Origin: Spirochaetia bacterium
GTDB taxonomy: Bacteria > Spirochaetota > Spirochaetia > Treponematales > Rectinemataceae
Length of the DNA stretch: 5,249 nucleotides
Assembly (NCBI GenBank): GCA_021286925.1
Contig: JAJTBL010000141.1
Span: forward strand, 1-5,249
Direction: 5' to 3'
This document shows positions 1 through 5,249 of this stretch, piece by piece (within the stretch, counting starts at the first letter, position 1; each line of letters opens with the position of its first letter). The translations under genes and the position numbers were made by a program. The notes below the pieces were generated by a model. That model did no database searches, was not told the DNA's origin, and saw only the letters and a list, made by a program, of their open reading frames with translations.

Positions 1-1
1 C

Positions 2-424
2 GAAATACTCCACATTCACGGCAGCCTGGAGCGCGCAACGCCTTCCAGCATTTTTATCCTGAATGAAATTTTTACTTCGACCACCGTCAAGGATTCGCTT
101 TTCCTCAGCCGCAAAATTCTCGAAAAAATCCTCGCGCTCGATGCAATTACCCTCTGCGTTACTTTTCTCGATGAACTCGCTTCGATGGATGATCGTATTG
201 TCAGCATGGTGAGCTGTGTCGATCCGCAGGACCCCTCAATCCGGACCTTCAAAGTTGAGCGACGCTCTGCCGATGGCCTGGCTTATGCCCGATCCATCGC
301 TGAAAAATATCATCTCACGTATGAAAGTCTGACAAGCAGGCTCGCAGGCGCGCATGACAAGCGCGGCGAGCGGAAATCGGAAAGCAAGGATTCCGTGCCT
401 GATGCGAGTGAGGTGAAAGCATGA
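2..424 (+). CDS. MutS-like ATPase, C-terminal part (first of a tandem pair; 5' end outside window)
   Basis: The frame is open from the first complete codon at base 2 to the TGA at 422-424, giving 140 visible residues of a protein that begins upstream. The visible part is the end of a MutS-type ATPase domain. It has a Walker B strand reading SIFILNEIFTSTT, with the Asn-Glu pair at bases 62-67 where MutS usually has Asp-Glu. This is followed by a D-loop/helix region, then a CVTFLDELAS segment at the place of the MutS 'THxxEL' switch, then the hydrophobic strand VSMVS and the typical C-terminal ADGLAYARSIAEKY stretch, which resembles the 'SYGIxVAxLAGLP' end of MutS. The last ~30 residues are charged and probably disordered. 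The Walker A motif and lever domain must lie left of the window. The gene overlaps the next by ATGA at 421-424, which suggests translational coupling and a stoichiometric partner. I recognise the family but not a specific named gene. A role in canonical mismatch repair is not shown. Confidence 0.85.
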   Translation, partial: EILHIHGSLERATPSSIFILNEIFTSTTVKDSLFLSRKILEKILALDAITLCVTFLDELASMDDRIVSMVSCVDPQDPSIRTFKVERRSADGLAYARSIAEKYHLTYESLTSRLAGAHDKRGERKSESKDSVPDASEVKA

Positions 425-873
425 AAGTCTTTTTAATGTATAAAGACAGAGATTTTGACCGCCAGGCGCCCCTGCCCGCATGGGCCGAAGCGCTCATGCA
501 GGACTTCGATCTTGACATTCTGCTCAAGGCGATGTCCGCGGACGATCGTTTTCTCTACGATATATCGAAGAGCGCGCTTTTCCAGAGCGTCATGGATGAG
601 GGGACCATTCTGTATCGGCAGAAGGTTCTCGATGACAGCATTCAGAACGAAAAAACCGTACGCGATATATATGCGCTCGCTGATGAGGCTGTCGAAGCCA
701 AACGCAAGAATTGGTTCGGTGTATTCGGGGCCTATCCGGGCTCGATACTCTACAGCGCGGTTCGAATGCTCGAAGCCTACCTGCCTATGCTGGAAAAGCT
801 CCGCGCTATTGCCCGCGAAAAACAGAGTGCATTCAAGTCGGATGGCTTCACGCGATTTTTCGCGATGATCTAA
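421..873 (+). CDS. MutS-like protein, N-terminal lever/core fragment (150 aa)
   Basis: This fragment begins at ATG 421 inside the upstream stop codon (ATGA overlap), with AGGTGA at 411-416 as ribosome-binding site, so the start is well supported. It is almost wholly helical. The segment from about residue 22 to 75 (LMQDFDLDILLKAM, then the RQKVLDDS region) resembles the start of the MutS core/lever domain, where an initial 'L..L' helix precedes the Arg-Gln-x-Val segment. A second helical block (about residues 95-145) has the leucine spacing of lever helices. No mismatch-recognition Phe-x-Glu domain, signal peptide or membrane segment is present. It ends at the TAA at 871-873, in the middle of what looks like a continuous helix, so on its own it would lack the whole ATPase domain. 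I read it as the front part of the interrupted gene, not as a separate small protein. Confidence 0.75.
   Translation: MKVFLMYKDRDFDRQAPLPAWAEALMQDFDLDILLKAMSADDRFLYDISKSALFQSVMDEGTILYRQKVLDDSIQNEKTVRDIYALADEAVEAKRKNWFGVFGAYPGSILYSAVRMLEAYLPMLEKLRAIAREKQSAFKSDGFTRFFAMI
871..873 (+). other. In-frame TAA stop splitting the second MutS-like gene
   Basis: The codons before (GCG ATG ATC) and after (GAT GAA CTC AGC GAT GAG TAT) the TAA continue one MutS-like protein in a single frame. TAA also ends the DUF819 gene on the other strand (4139-4141), and no other gene interior in the window contains it, so a general reassignment of TAA to an amino acid is unlikely. A nonsense mutation or a base-call error are the simplest explanations. 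Confidence 0.8.
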
Positions 874-894
874 GATGAACTCAGCGATGAGTAT

Positions 895-1935
895 GTGCGG
901 ACTGTCAGTCAATACCTGAAAGATCTCAAATTCGAAAGCGGCATCATGATCAGTGCAATGCTTGGCGAAGGGAACGAGTTGACCGGGCATGCCCTCAGAA
1001 AACCGAAAAGCAAGGACAAAAATTGGATACGCAGAATTTTGGGTCCGAAAACGCCAGCATATTCATTTTCCATCGATCCGCGAGATGAGCCCGGTACGCA
1101 CGCGTTAGGCGAACTTCGCGACCGCGGCATCAATTTCGCAGCAGATGCACTGGCGCAATCGGCGGATCATGTGGAGAGCTTTTTCAGGATTCTCAAAAGT
1201 GAAATCGGTTTCTATATTGCCTGTCTCAATCTGCGGAGAAAGCTCATTTCGATGGGCGAGACGCTCTGCTTTCCAGTTCCATTCGCTCAAGGTGCGCTCA
1301 CCTTTGAATTCAGCGGCTTGTACAATGTGTGCCTTTCGCTCTTTTCGGGCAAAAAATCGGTCGGCAATAATGTTCGCGCGAATGGTAAAAACCTCGCGAT
1401 TATCACAGGCGTCAACGAAGGCGGAAAATCGACATTCCTGCGCAGTGTCGGTATCGCTCAACTTATGATGCAGGCGGGGATGTTCGTCCCGGCTGAGCAA
1501 TTCAGCGCTGACATCCGAAGCGGCATATTTACGCATTACCGCCGCAAGGAAGACCGGGACATGAGTTCCGGCAAGTTCGATGAAGAACTCAAACGCATGA
1601 ACACAATCGTGGATCGGATTCAGCCGCACAGCCTGATTTTCTTCAATGAGTCGTTTGCGTCGACAAATGAGCGCGAAGGTTCTGAAATCGCGAGGCAGAT
1701 TGTCAGCGCACTCTTGGAGAGCGGGGCGAAGGTGTTTTTTGTGACGCACCTGTATACTTTCGCGGCTCAGTTTAGCGGCAAGGCGAATACATCGACTATC
1801 ATGCTGAGGGCGGAGCGGTGGCAGGATGGCACCCGCACTTTCAGAATTGTCGAAGGGGCACCTTCCCAGCGCAGTCATGGCGAAGATTTGTTCTATAAGG
1901 TATTTGGAGCCGAAAAAGAACCGGGCGCCGAATGA
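895..1935 (+). CDS. MutS-like protein, ATPase-domain fragment (up to 346 aa)
   Basis: This is the back part of the interrupted gene. With GTG 895 as residue 1, it carries Walker A GVNEGGKST at residues 172-180 (bases 1408-1434, Lys codon at 1426). A conserved MutS-type stretch FLRSVGIAQLMMQAGMFVPA follows. Next come the segment with FDEELKRM, Walker B SLIFFNES with Asn-Glu at residues 251-252 (bases 1645-1650), the ASTNEREGSEIA region, and the switch FFVTHLYTFA (His at residue 285, bases 1747-1749). The earlier block LRDRGINFAADALAQSADHVESFF is the lever-to-ATPase junction. ATP hydrolysis coupled to a DNA- or nucleic-acid-linked conformational change is the family role. The substrate is unknown. 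GTG 895 has no convincing ribosome-binding site (GATGAG lies only three bases upstream) and may not be a real start. Translation may reinitiate weakly after the TAA, or not at all. Confidence 0.8.
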   Translation: MRTVSQYLKDLKFESGIMISAMLGEGNELTGHALRKPKSKDKNWIRRILGPKTPAYSFSIDPRDEPGTHALGELRDRGINFAADALAQSADHVESFFRILKSEIGFYIACLNLRRKLISMGETLCFPVPFAQGALTFEFSGLYNVCLSLFSGKKSVGNNVRANGKNLAIITGVNEGGKSTFLRSVGIAQLMMQAGMFVPAEQFSADIRSGIFTHYRRKEDRDMSSGKFDEELKRMNTIVDRIQPHSLIFFNESFASTNEREGSEIARQIVSALLESGAKVFFVTHLYTFAAQFSGKANTSTIMLRAERWQDGTRTFRIVEGAPSQRSHGEDLFYKVFGAEKEPGAE

Positions 1936-1977
1936 CTTCAGCCTTGCGTGCCGGCCAGCGCGGCGGTATGCTGTGGC

Positions 1978-1981
1978 GAGG
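1978..1981 (+). promoter_or_regulatory. Ribosome-binding site deciding the start of the SCP2-like gene
   Basis: GAGG lies eight bases before ATG 1990. The upstream GTG at 1948 in the same frame has no purine-rich stretch at a proper distance, and it would add a Cys/Ala-rich leader unlike the rest of the protein. ATG 1996 is also possible, but its spacing of 14 bases is poorer. Confidence 0.5.
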
Positions 1982-1989
1982 TTATTTGC

Positions 1990-2868
1990 ATGCTCATGAA
2001 GCTTTCTCAGCTGTCTGAAGAACAAAAAGCCATTCTGGCGCGTCTCAAGGCATGGCTTGCGCTCCAGCTCGCCGCTGAAGCCTTTAGAAGTGATGCCGGC
2101 CTTCAGAAACTGTGTCCGGTTGGCGGTGTTTCGCTGGAATTGAAGATTATGCAGAATGGTGCCGGTCGCGGCGGCTCTGCACACAGCTCAAGCGGGCGTG
2201 ATATGGCCATCAACCCGGCGGCCTCTGCCAGCTCTGCCGATGAATCGGCCGCTACCGCTACCAAGCCGGCTGCAACTCTGCAATTATTTGTGAAAAAAGG
2301 AAATGCCATCGCAGGTGCGAGGAATTGGCCACAGCTGGTTCTGGTATTCCCAGGGAGCGAAGCGGCGATCAAAGTTCTATCCGGCGGCAAGGGCGCGGCC
2401 CTTCCTCTGCCGCTGAGCCCCGGTGCCTTCAAAACACTGAGATTTTTCAAAAAAGCCTCTAGCCGCGCGACTGAACTCCTGCGCGAAGCGCAAACGCCCG
2501 ACATGGTTCGCGCGCGCCTTTTGCTGGCAGCGACACTGCACGGCCTTGAGGCCGTATCAGGGGATTCCTATCTCGAGCGCCGAATGCACATTGTCCCTGA
2601 TGGCACAGTCGCGGTCCGCGTCGGCCAAATCGAATTTTTCGCAGCAAAGCGCGGCCGAGACATCAGGGTCATGGAATCAGCACAGCATCCTGACGCGGTC
2701 CTCTCCTTTTCAGATTACCAAAGCGCAATTAAAGTCCTCTCCGGTAAGCGCCAGGCAGTGGTCGCCCTTGGTTCCGGCGAGGTCAAGATTGAAGGGCTTC
2801 TGCCGCTTGTGCAAGGGCTTTTTGCAGTCCTGGACAGGCTGTCGTGGTATTTGGGGGTTTCGGTATGA
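1990..2868 (+). CDS. Tandem SCP2-like (sterol carrier protein 2 fold) domain protein
   Basis: This is a 292-aa soluble protein read from ATG 1990. A longer form from GTG 1948 (306 aa) is possible. After an N-terminal amphipathic helix (residues ~8-32) there is a strand (VSLELKIMQNG), a low-complexity Ser/Ala/Gly-rich insert at about 57-96, then a strand-rich part and the motif AIKVLSG at 126-132. The same heptapeptide recurs at 246-252 and is followed by GSGEVKIEGLLPLVQGLFAVLDRL, which has the SCP2 pattern of a turn, a strand with a Gly, and a closing hydrophobic helix. I infer two degenerate SCP2-like lobes arising by duplication, with the C-terminal one (about 180-292) better preserved. The SCP2 fold makes a hydrophobic tunnel for lipids or other apolar ligands, and the ligand here is unknown. 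No signal peptide or membrane helix is seen. The gene begins 54 bases after the MutS-like gene and overlaps the aminotransferase by ATGA, so it is probably coupled to it. The assignment rests on pattern and internal repeat and is moderate. Confidence 0.6.
   Translation: MLMKLSQLSEEQKAILARLKAWLALQLAAEAFRSDAGLQKLCPVGGVSLELKIMQNGAGRGGSAHSSSGRDMAINPAASASSADESAATATKPAATLQLFVKKGNAIAGARNWPQLVLVFPGSEAAIKVLSGGKGAALPLPLSPGAFKTLRFFKKASSRATELLREAQTPDMVRARLLLAATLHGLEAVSGDSYLERRMHIVPDGTVAVRVGQIEFFAAKRGRDIRVMESAQHPDAVLSFSDYQSAIKVLSGKRQAVVALGSGEVKIEGLLPLVQGLFAVLDRLSWYLGVSV
2365..2385 (+). repeat. Internal protein repeat, copy 1 (AIKVLSG)
   Basis: This encodes AIKVLSG, which recurs at 2725-2745. The two DNA copies differ at several third-codon positions (for example ATC/ATT and GTT/GTC). 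That fits an old domain duplication kept by protein selection, not a recent DNA repeat. In SCP2 domains this place follows a strand and forms the helix that ends in 'L.G'. Confidence 0.6.
2725..2745 (+). repeat. Internal protein repeat, copy 2 (AIKVLSG)
   Basis: This is the second copy of the heptapeptide found at 2365-2385, exactly 120 codons downstream. The residues before it also correspond (LVLVFPGSEA in copy 1, AVLSFSDYQS in copy 2), which supports two homologous lobes. Confidence 0.6.
2853..2857 (+). promoter_or_regulatory. Ribosome-binding site deciding the aminotransferase start
   Basis: GGGGG lies seven bases before ATG 2865. The in-frame GTG at 2844 lies upstream of this purine run and has no good site of its own. 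Together with the ATGA overlap, this favours ATG 2865. Confidence 0.5.
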
Positions 2869-4136
2869 GCAGCGGCAAGAAATTCGCGCGTTCGCGGGAA
2901 TATTTCGAACGCGCCGCGAAAGTGATTCCCGGCGGAATTTATGGCTCAAAAAGCCCCGGTTTCCTGGTGCCCGGTCATTTCCCCTATTACCTCGAAGGCG
3001 CAAAGGGAAGCTGTATTGTCGATGTGGACGGCAACCAGTATATCGACTATCTCTGCGGCTACGGAAGCCAGATTGTGGGATATGGAAATCCGGCGGTGGA
3101 CGGACCCGCGCTGGATCAGGCACGGCGCGGCGACCTCTTGAATCAACCGCATCCTGTCATGGTTGAGCTTGCAGAGCGGCTCGTTGACCTTGTGGATGGC
3201 ATGGATTGGGCGGTTTTCGTCAAGAACGGCACTGACGCGACAACCCTCGCAACATCGATTGCCCGCGCCGACACAGGCAAGCAGATTGTCGTAGCCGCGG
3301 AGGGCGCTTATCATGGAGCGGCGAATTGGTGCTCGACCAATGTATTCCCTGTTTTTACCAGTGCCGAGCAACGCGATGTGCGATTCTTCTCATATAATAA
3401 TATCGCACAACTCGAAAAATTATTTAAAGACAACAAAAACAATATCGCCTGCGTGATCCTGACACCATACCATCACCCCACCTATAAACCGCAGCAACTG
3501 CCGACACCAGAATTTCTGAAAGCGGTTGAAGTCCTTTGTCAGCGTGAAGGCGCGTATTTTATTATGGATGATATCCGTGCCAATTTCAGATTGAGCATGG
3601 CCGGCAGTCACAGCTATTTTGGCGCGCATCCTGACATGGTTACTATGGGCAAGGCGCTGGCGAATGGATATCCCATTTCCGTCCTGCTTGGCGCCGAGGC
3701 GCTGAAAAAAACCGCATCCAGTTTTTTCATAACCGGAACCTATTGGATGTCCGCGGTGCCCATGATCGCTGCAATGGCCACGCTCAATGAAATGGAGCGT
3801 CTCGGCGGGCCGCATCGGCTTGCCCAGCTGGGGACATTGCTGAAAAATGGGCTTGAATCGCTCGGAGAAAAGGCAGGGTTCAAAGCTCGCATTTCCGGAC
3901 CGCCCGCCATTCCATTTCTCACCTTCGATGAGGACCCCAATCTTTTCCTGAATCAAAGATTCTGCGCGGCGATGGCTGACCGCGGCGTGTTCATGCACCC
4001 GCATCACAATTGGTTTATATCGCTGGCACATTCTGAGGAAGATATCGAAAGAACCCTGTCCGCGGCCCGTGAAGCTTTTGAGGAGCTTCGCGGCGGTTTC
4101 TCGGCACTGTTCATGAACAAAATTCATGAACAGTGA
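2865..4136 (+). CDS. Class III PLP-dependent aminotransferase, glutamate-1-semialdehyde aminomutase-like
   Basis: This is a 423-aa protein, the usual length for the family, and it looks complete. Fold-type I aminotransferase landmarks occur in order. There is an N-terminal RAAKVIPGGIYGS segment like the 'iPGGv.s' of HemL-type enzymes, then DVDGNQYIDYLCGYGSQIVGY. The phosphate-binding NGTDAT is at residues 121-126 and GAYHGA at 147-152, whose Tyr149 should stack on the PLP ring. MDDIR has Asp235 at the place of the Asp that pairs with the pyridine nitrogen, and GKALANGYP has the Schiff-base Lys263, 28 residues later. Differences from true HemL argue against the haem-pathway enzyme: NGTDAT for the usual SGTEA, MDDIRANFRL for LDEVMTGFR, and TGTYWMSAVPM for the usual G-T-x-x-x-N-P loop. 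The reaction is therefore an amino-group transfer or shift on an unknown substrate. It is cytoplasmic and translationally coupled to the SCP2-like gene. The start is ATG 2865, and GTG 2844 would add seven residues. Confidence 0.88.
   Translation: MSSGKKFARSREYFERAAKVIPGGIYGSKSPGFLVPGHFPYYLEGAKGSCIVDVDGNQYIDYLCGYGSQIVGYGNPAVDGPALDQARRGDLLNQPHPVMVELAERLVDLVDGMDWAVFVKNGTDATTLATSIARADTGKQIVVAAEGAYHGAANWCSTNVFPVFTSAEQRDVRFFSYNNIAQLEKLFKDNKNNIACVILTPYHHPTYKPQQLPTPEFLKAVEVLCQREGAYFIMDDIRANFRLSMAGSHSYFGAHPDMVTMGKALANGYPISVLLGAEALKKTASSFFITGTYWMSAVPMIAAMATLNEMERLGGPHRLAQLGTLLKNGLESLGEKAGFKARISGPPAIPFLTFDEDPNLFLNQRFCAAMADRGVFMHPHHNWFISLAHSEEDIERTLSAAREAFEELRGGFSALFMNKIHEQ
4105..4135. terminator. 13-bp perfect inverted repeat at the convergent gene junction, possible two-way terminator
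   Basis: Bases 4105-4117 (CACTGTTCATGAA) are the exact reverse complement of 4123-4135, with loop CAAAA at 4118-4122. The hairpin covers the last codons of the aminotransferase and its stop, and lies four bases from the stop of the opposing DUF819 gene. The position suits termination of both convergent transcripts. However, neither side has a clear T-run and the stem is only modestly GC-rich, so intrinsic termination is uncertain. Each arm also holds TTCATGAA, itself a palindrome, so a protein-binding site is an alternative. Confidence 0.5.
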
Positions 4137-4138
4137 AC

Positions 4139-5248
4139 TTATCCGCCGATGGCTTTCAAAAATTCAGCAAGCGCGATTCCCAGATAATTGCCAACTGCAT
4201 ACCCAATAATGCCGGTCGTGATGCCCGGCAGAATCAGCTTCCGTGCCTTGAGCGAAACAGCGGCAAGCCCGACAAAGGGCGGCGAGCAGATTGCCGATAC
4301 CGATACAATCAGCATGGTATCCACATCGATTTTAAATATGGCGCACAGGATTGCGTGCAGTAAAAATGAACCGAAAAGCACCAGCAGAACAAAGAAAAAC
4401 CAAATACCCGCGCCGCTGAATATCTGAGAGATATTACCCATTGCCCCAACCGCGACCGCAAACACATACAAAAAATATTCGCCAGTTGCGAAAGTCATCG
4501 GAAGAGCCCTGATACTTGGCACCAAAGAGGCTGCGAGCGCCAGGCTTGTAATCAACAGAATCGTGACCATGGTCTGGTAATCTGCGGGAACCAGTCCGGA
4601 AAGACCGAGCGAAATCCCCACAATTATGATCGCAAGCCCCAAACCTGCCCCAATTTTTTTCCACAGCCCCTTGCCAAAATAATCTGAAAAACGGCTGGTA
4701 AAACTGACTATTTCCGACGATGCCACATTCGCATCCCAATCCCGGGTTGGAAGAAATTTTCGCAAGACAGACTTTGCGCCGCTCATGACGAACAAGAGAT
4801 ACAGCGCGGAGAGAACCATATCCGAGGTATGCACCGCAAGATAGGTGTCGCGATCGACTGAAAGCGCGGTTTTAATTGCCGCCAGATTCGGCGTTCCGCC
4901 CGTATACAGGCCAACCAGGAGACCTGACACCTTGTATGCCTCATTCGACCTCATTCTGAACAGCGCATAAGCCAACCCGGAAACGACACTCACCGATAAA
5001 GCCGCAAGAACAAAAGCCAAAACAGCTTTGCCGGACAGCTCCTTCCATTTTTTCATATCGACGGAAAAAAGCAAAAGCGGAATTGAAACGGCTACCGCCA
5101 CACTGGAAAGCGTATCGAGGAGGCCGGTCGCTGATTCCCCCACCAAACCGATGTTTCCGAGCGCAAGGCCTGCAAGGTAGCAGACAATCAGCGTACTCCA
5201 CTTGGCCATGAACGGAATTCGTTCTTTCAGAAAAAGCAGTACAATCGG
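4139..5248 (-). CDS. DUF819-family integral membrane protein, 5' end outside window
   Basis: This is a minus-strand gene with its stop at 4139-4141. ATG 5209-5207 would give 356 aa. However, the frame stays open upstream to the edge at 5248, and those codons read PIVLLFLKERIPF, a plausible continuation of the first membrane segment and loop before MAKWSTLIVCYLAG. The true start therefore probably lies right of the window. About ten hydrophobic spans are separated by short loops. Recognisable DUF819 features are LYTGGTPNLAAIKTAL (GGTPN at residues 104-108 from that ATG), the IPLLLFSVDMKKW segment, FATGEYFLYVFAVAVGAMGN, and the late IDVDTMLIVSVSAICSPPFV. The family (B. subtilis YjcL type) is thought to act in the cytoplasmic membrane, perhaps as a transporter, but no substrate is established. 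It is convergent with the aminotransferase, two bases apart, so it is separately transcribed and need not be functionally related. Confidence 0.85.
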   Translation of the reverse strand, partial: PIVLLFLKERIPFMAKWSTLIVCYLAGLALGNIGLVGESATGLLDTLSSVAVAVSIPLLLFSVDMKKWKELSGKAVLAFVLAALSVSVVSGLAYALFRMRSNEAYKVSGLLVGLYTGGTPNLAAIKTALSVDRDTYLAVHTSDMVLSALYLLFVMSGAKSVLRKFLPTRDWDANVASSEIVSFTSRFSDYFGKGLWKKIGAGLGLAIIIVGISLGLSGLVPADYQTMVTILLITSLALAASLVPSIRALPMTFATGEYFLYVFAVAVGAMGNISQIFSGAGIWFFFVLLVLFGSFLLHAILCAIFKIDVDTMLIVSVSAICSPPFVGLAAVSLKARKLILPGITTGIIGYAVGNYLGIALAEFLKAIGG

Positions 5249-5249
5249 A

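Larger units (their letters stand above)
421..1935 (+). pseudogene. Second MutS-like ATPase gene, interrupted by an in-frame TAA
   Basis: The two + strand reading frames 421-873 and 895-1935 lie in the same frame, separated only by TAA at 871-873 and seven sense codons. Reading through gives about 504 residues with one stop: lever/core-like helices first, then a complete MutS ATPase domain. The residues around the stop (FFAMI, stop, DELSDEY) read as one continuous amphipathic helical stretch. No base has to be inserted or deleted, so a single substitution (for example from AAA, CAA or GAA) explains the break. Walker A and Walker B downstream are intact, so decay looks very recent, or the stop is a sequencing error. 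The domain order lacks the N-terminal mismatch-recognition domain of MutS. Alternatives are two separately translated subunits or programmed readthrough. No TAA readthrough signal that I recognise follows the stop. The two halves are listed separately below. Confidence 0.7.

Noticed and set aside
321..430. ATGAAAGTCT occurs at 321-330 and again at 421-430, exactly 100 bases apart
   Set aside because: The copies are in different reading frames, the flanks do not match, and one is simply the start of a gene, so this is probably chance.
871..873. TAA as a reassigned sense codon (alternative genetic code)
   Set aside because: No other gene interior here uses TAA as sense, TAA is the natural stop of the DUF819 gene, and TGA ends four other genes, so the standard bacterial code fits.
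433..990. Antisense open frame of 185 codons on the minus strand
   Set aside because: It is a mirror of the MutS-like lever coding region with no recognisable motif. Its length follows from codon bias on the coding strand.
1936..1989. Promoter or small RNA in the gap before the SCP2-like gene
   Set aside because: Only 54 bases, with no -10/-35 pair and no convincing hairpin. Only the ribosome-binding site is supported.
1105..2184. Antisense open frame of 359 codons on the minus strand across the MutS-like/SCP2-like junction
   Set aside because: It lies opposite two well-supported genes. Its translation is rich in Arg, His, Cys and Phe with no domain pattern, as expected for a shadow frame in GC-biased coding DNA.
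2546..3166. Plus-strand open frame of 206 codons overlapping the SCP2-like and aminotransferase genes
   Set aside because: It is out of frame with both well-supported genes, its product is Arg/Ser-rich with no domain, and it is a shadow frame.

Overview
This window is a densely coded piece of bacterial chromosome with moderate GC (roughly half, judged by eye). It has almost no intergenic space and two ATGA stop/start overlaps. Nothing in it is phage-, transposon- or CRISPR-like. The taxon cannot be fixed from this sequence. The gene set (a pair of MutS-like ATPases without a mismatch-recognition domain, an SCP2-like protein, a class III aminotransferase and a DUF819 membrane protein) is that of an ordinary free-living or host-associated bacterium.

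Layout: (1) bases 2-424 (+) are the C-terminal end of a MutS-family ATPase that begins before the window. (2) Bases 421-1935 (+) are a second, paralogous MutS-like gene of about 504 codons. Its reading frame is interrupted by one in-frame TAA at 871-873, leaving a 150-aa lever/core fragment and a 346-aa ATPase fragment. (3) Bases 1990-2868 (+) encode a protein that looks like two degenerate SCP2 (sterol carrier) domains in tandem, with a Ser/Ala-rich insert. (4) Bases 2865-4136 (+) encode a PLP-dependent class III aminotransferase related to glutamate-1-semialdehyde aminomutase, overlapping the SCP2-like gene by 4 bases. (5) Bases 4139-5248 (-) encode a DUF819-family multi-spanning membrane protein. 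It converges on the aminotransferase with two bases between stop codons, and it runs off the right edge because its frame is still open there.

Genes 1-4 are collinear and tightly packed and probably form one transcription unit whose promoter lies left of the window. The two MutS-like proteins probably act as a heterodimer, since they are adjacent, translationally coupled paralogues with the same altered Walker B motif (Asn-Glu instead of Asp-Glu). The SCP2-like protein and the aminotransferase are likewise coupled. No known pathway obviously joins the two pairs. At the convergent junction a 13-bp perfect inverted repeat with a 5-base loop (4105-4135) covers the aminotransferase stop codon and may end transcription from both sides.

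The points most worth a second look are the single-codon interruption of the second MutS-like gene, the shared NE Walker B motif, and the junction hairpin.
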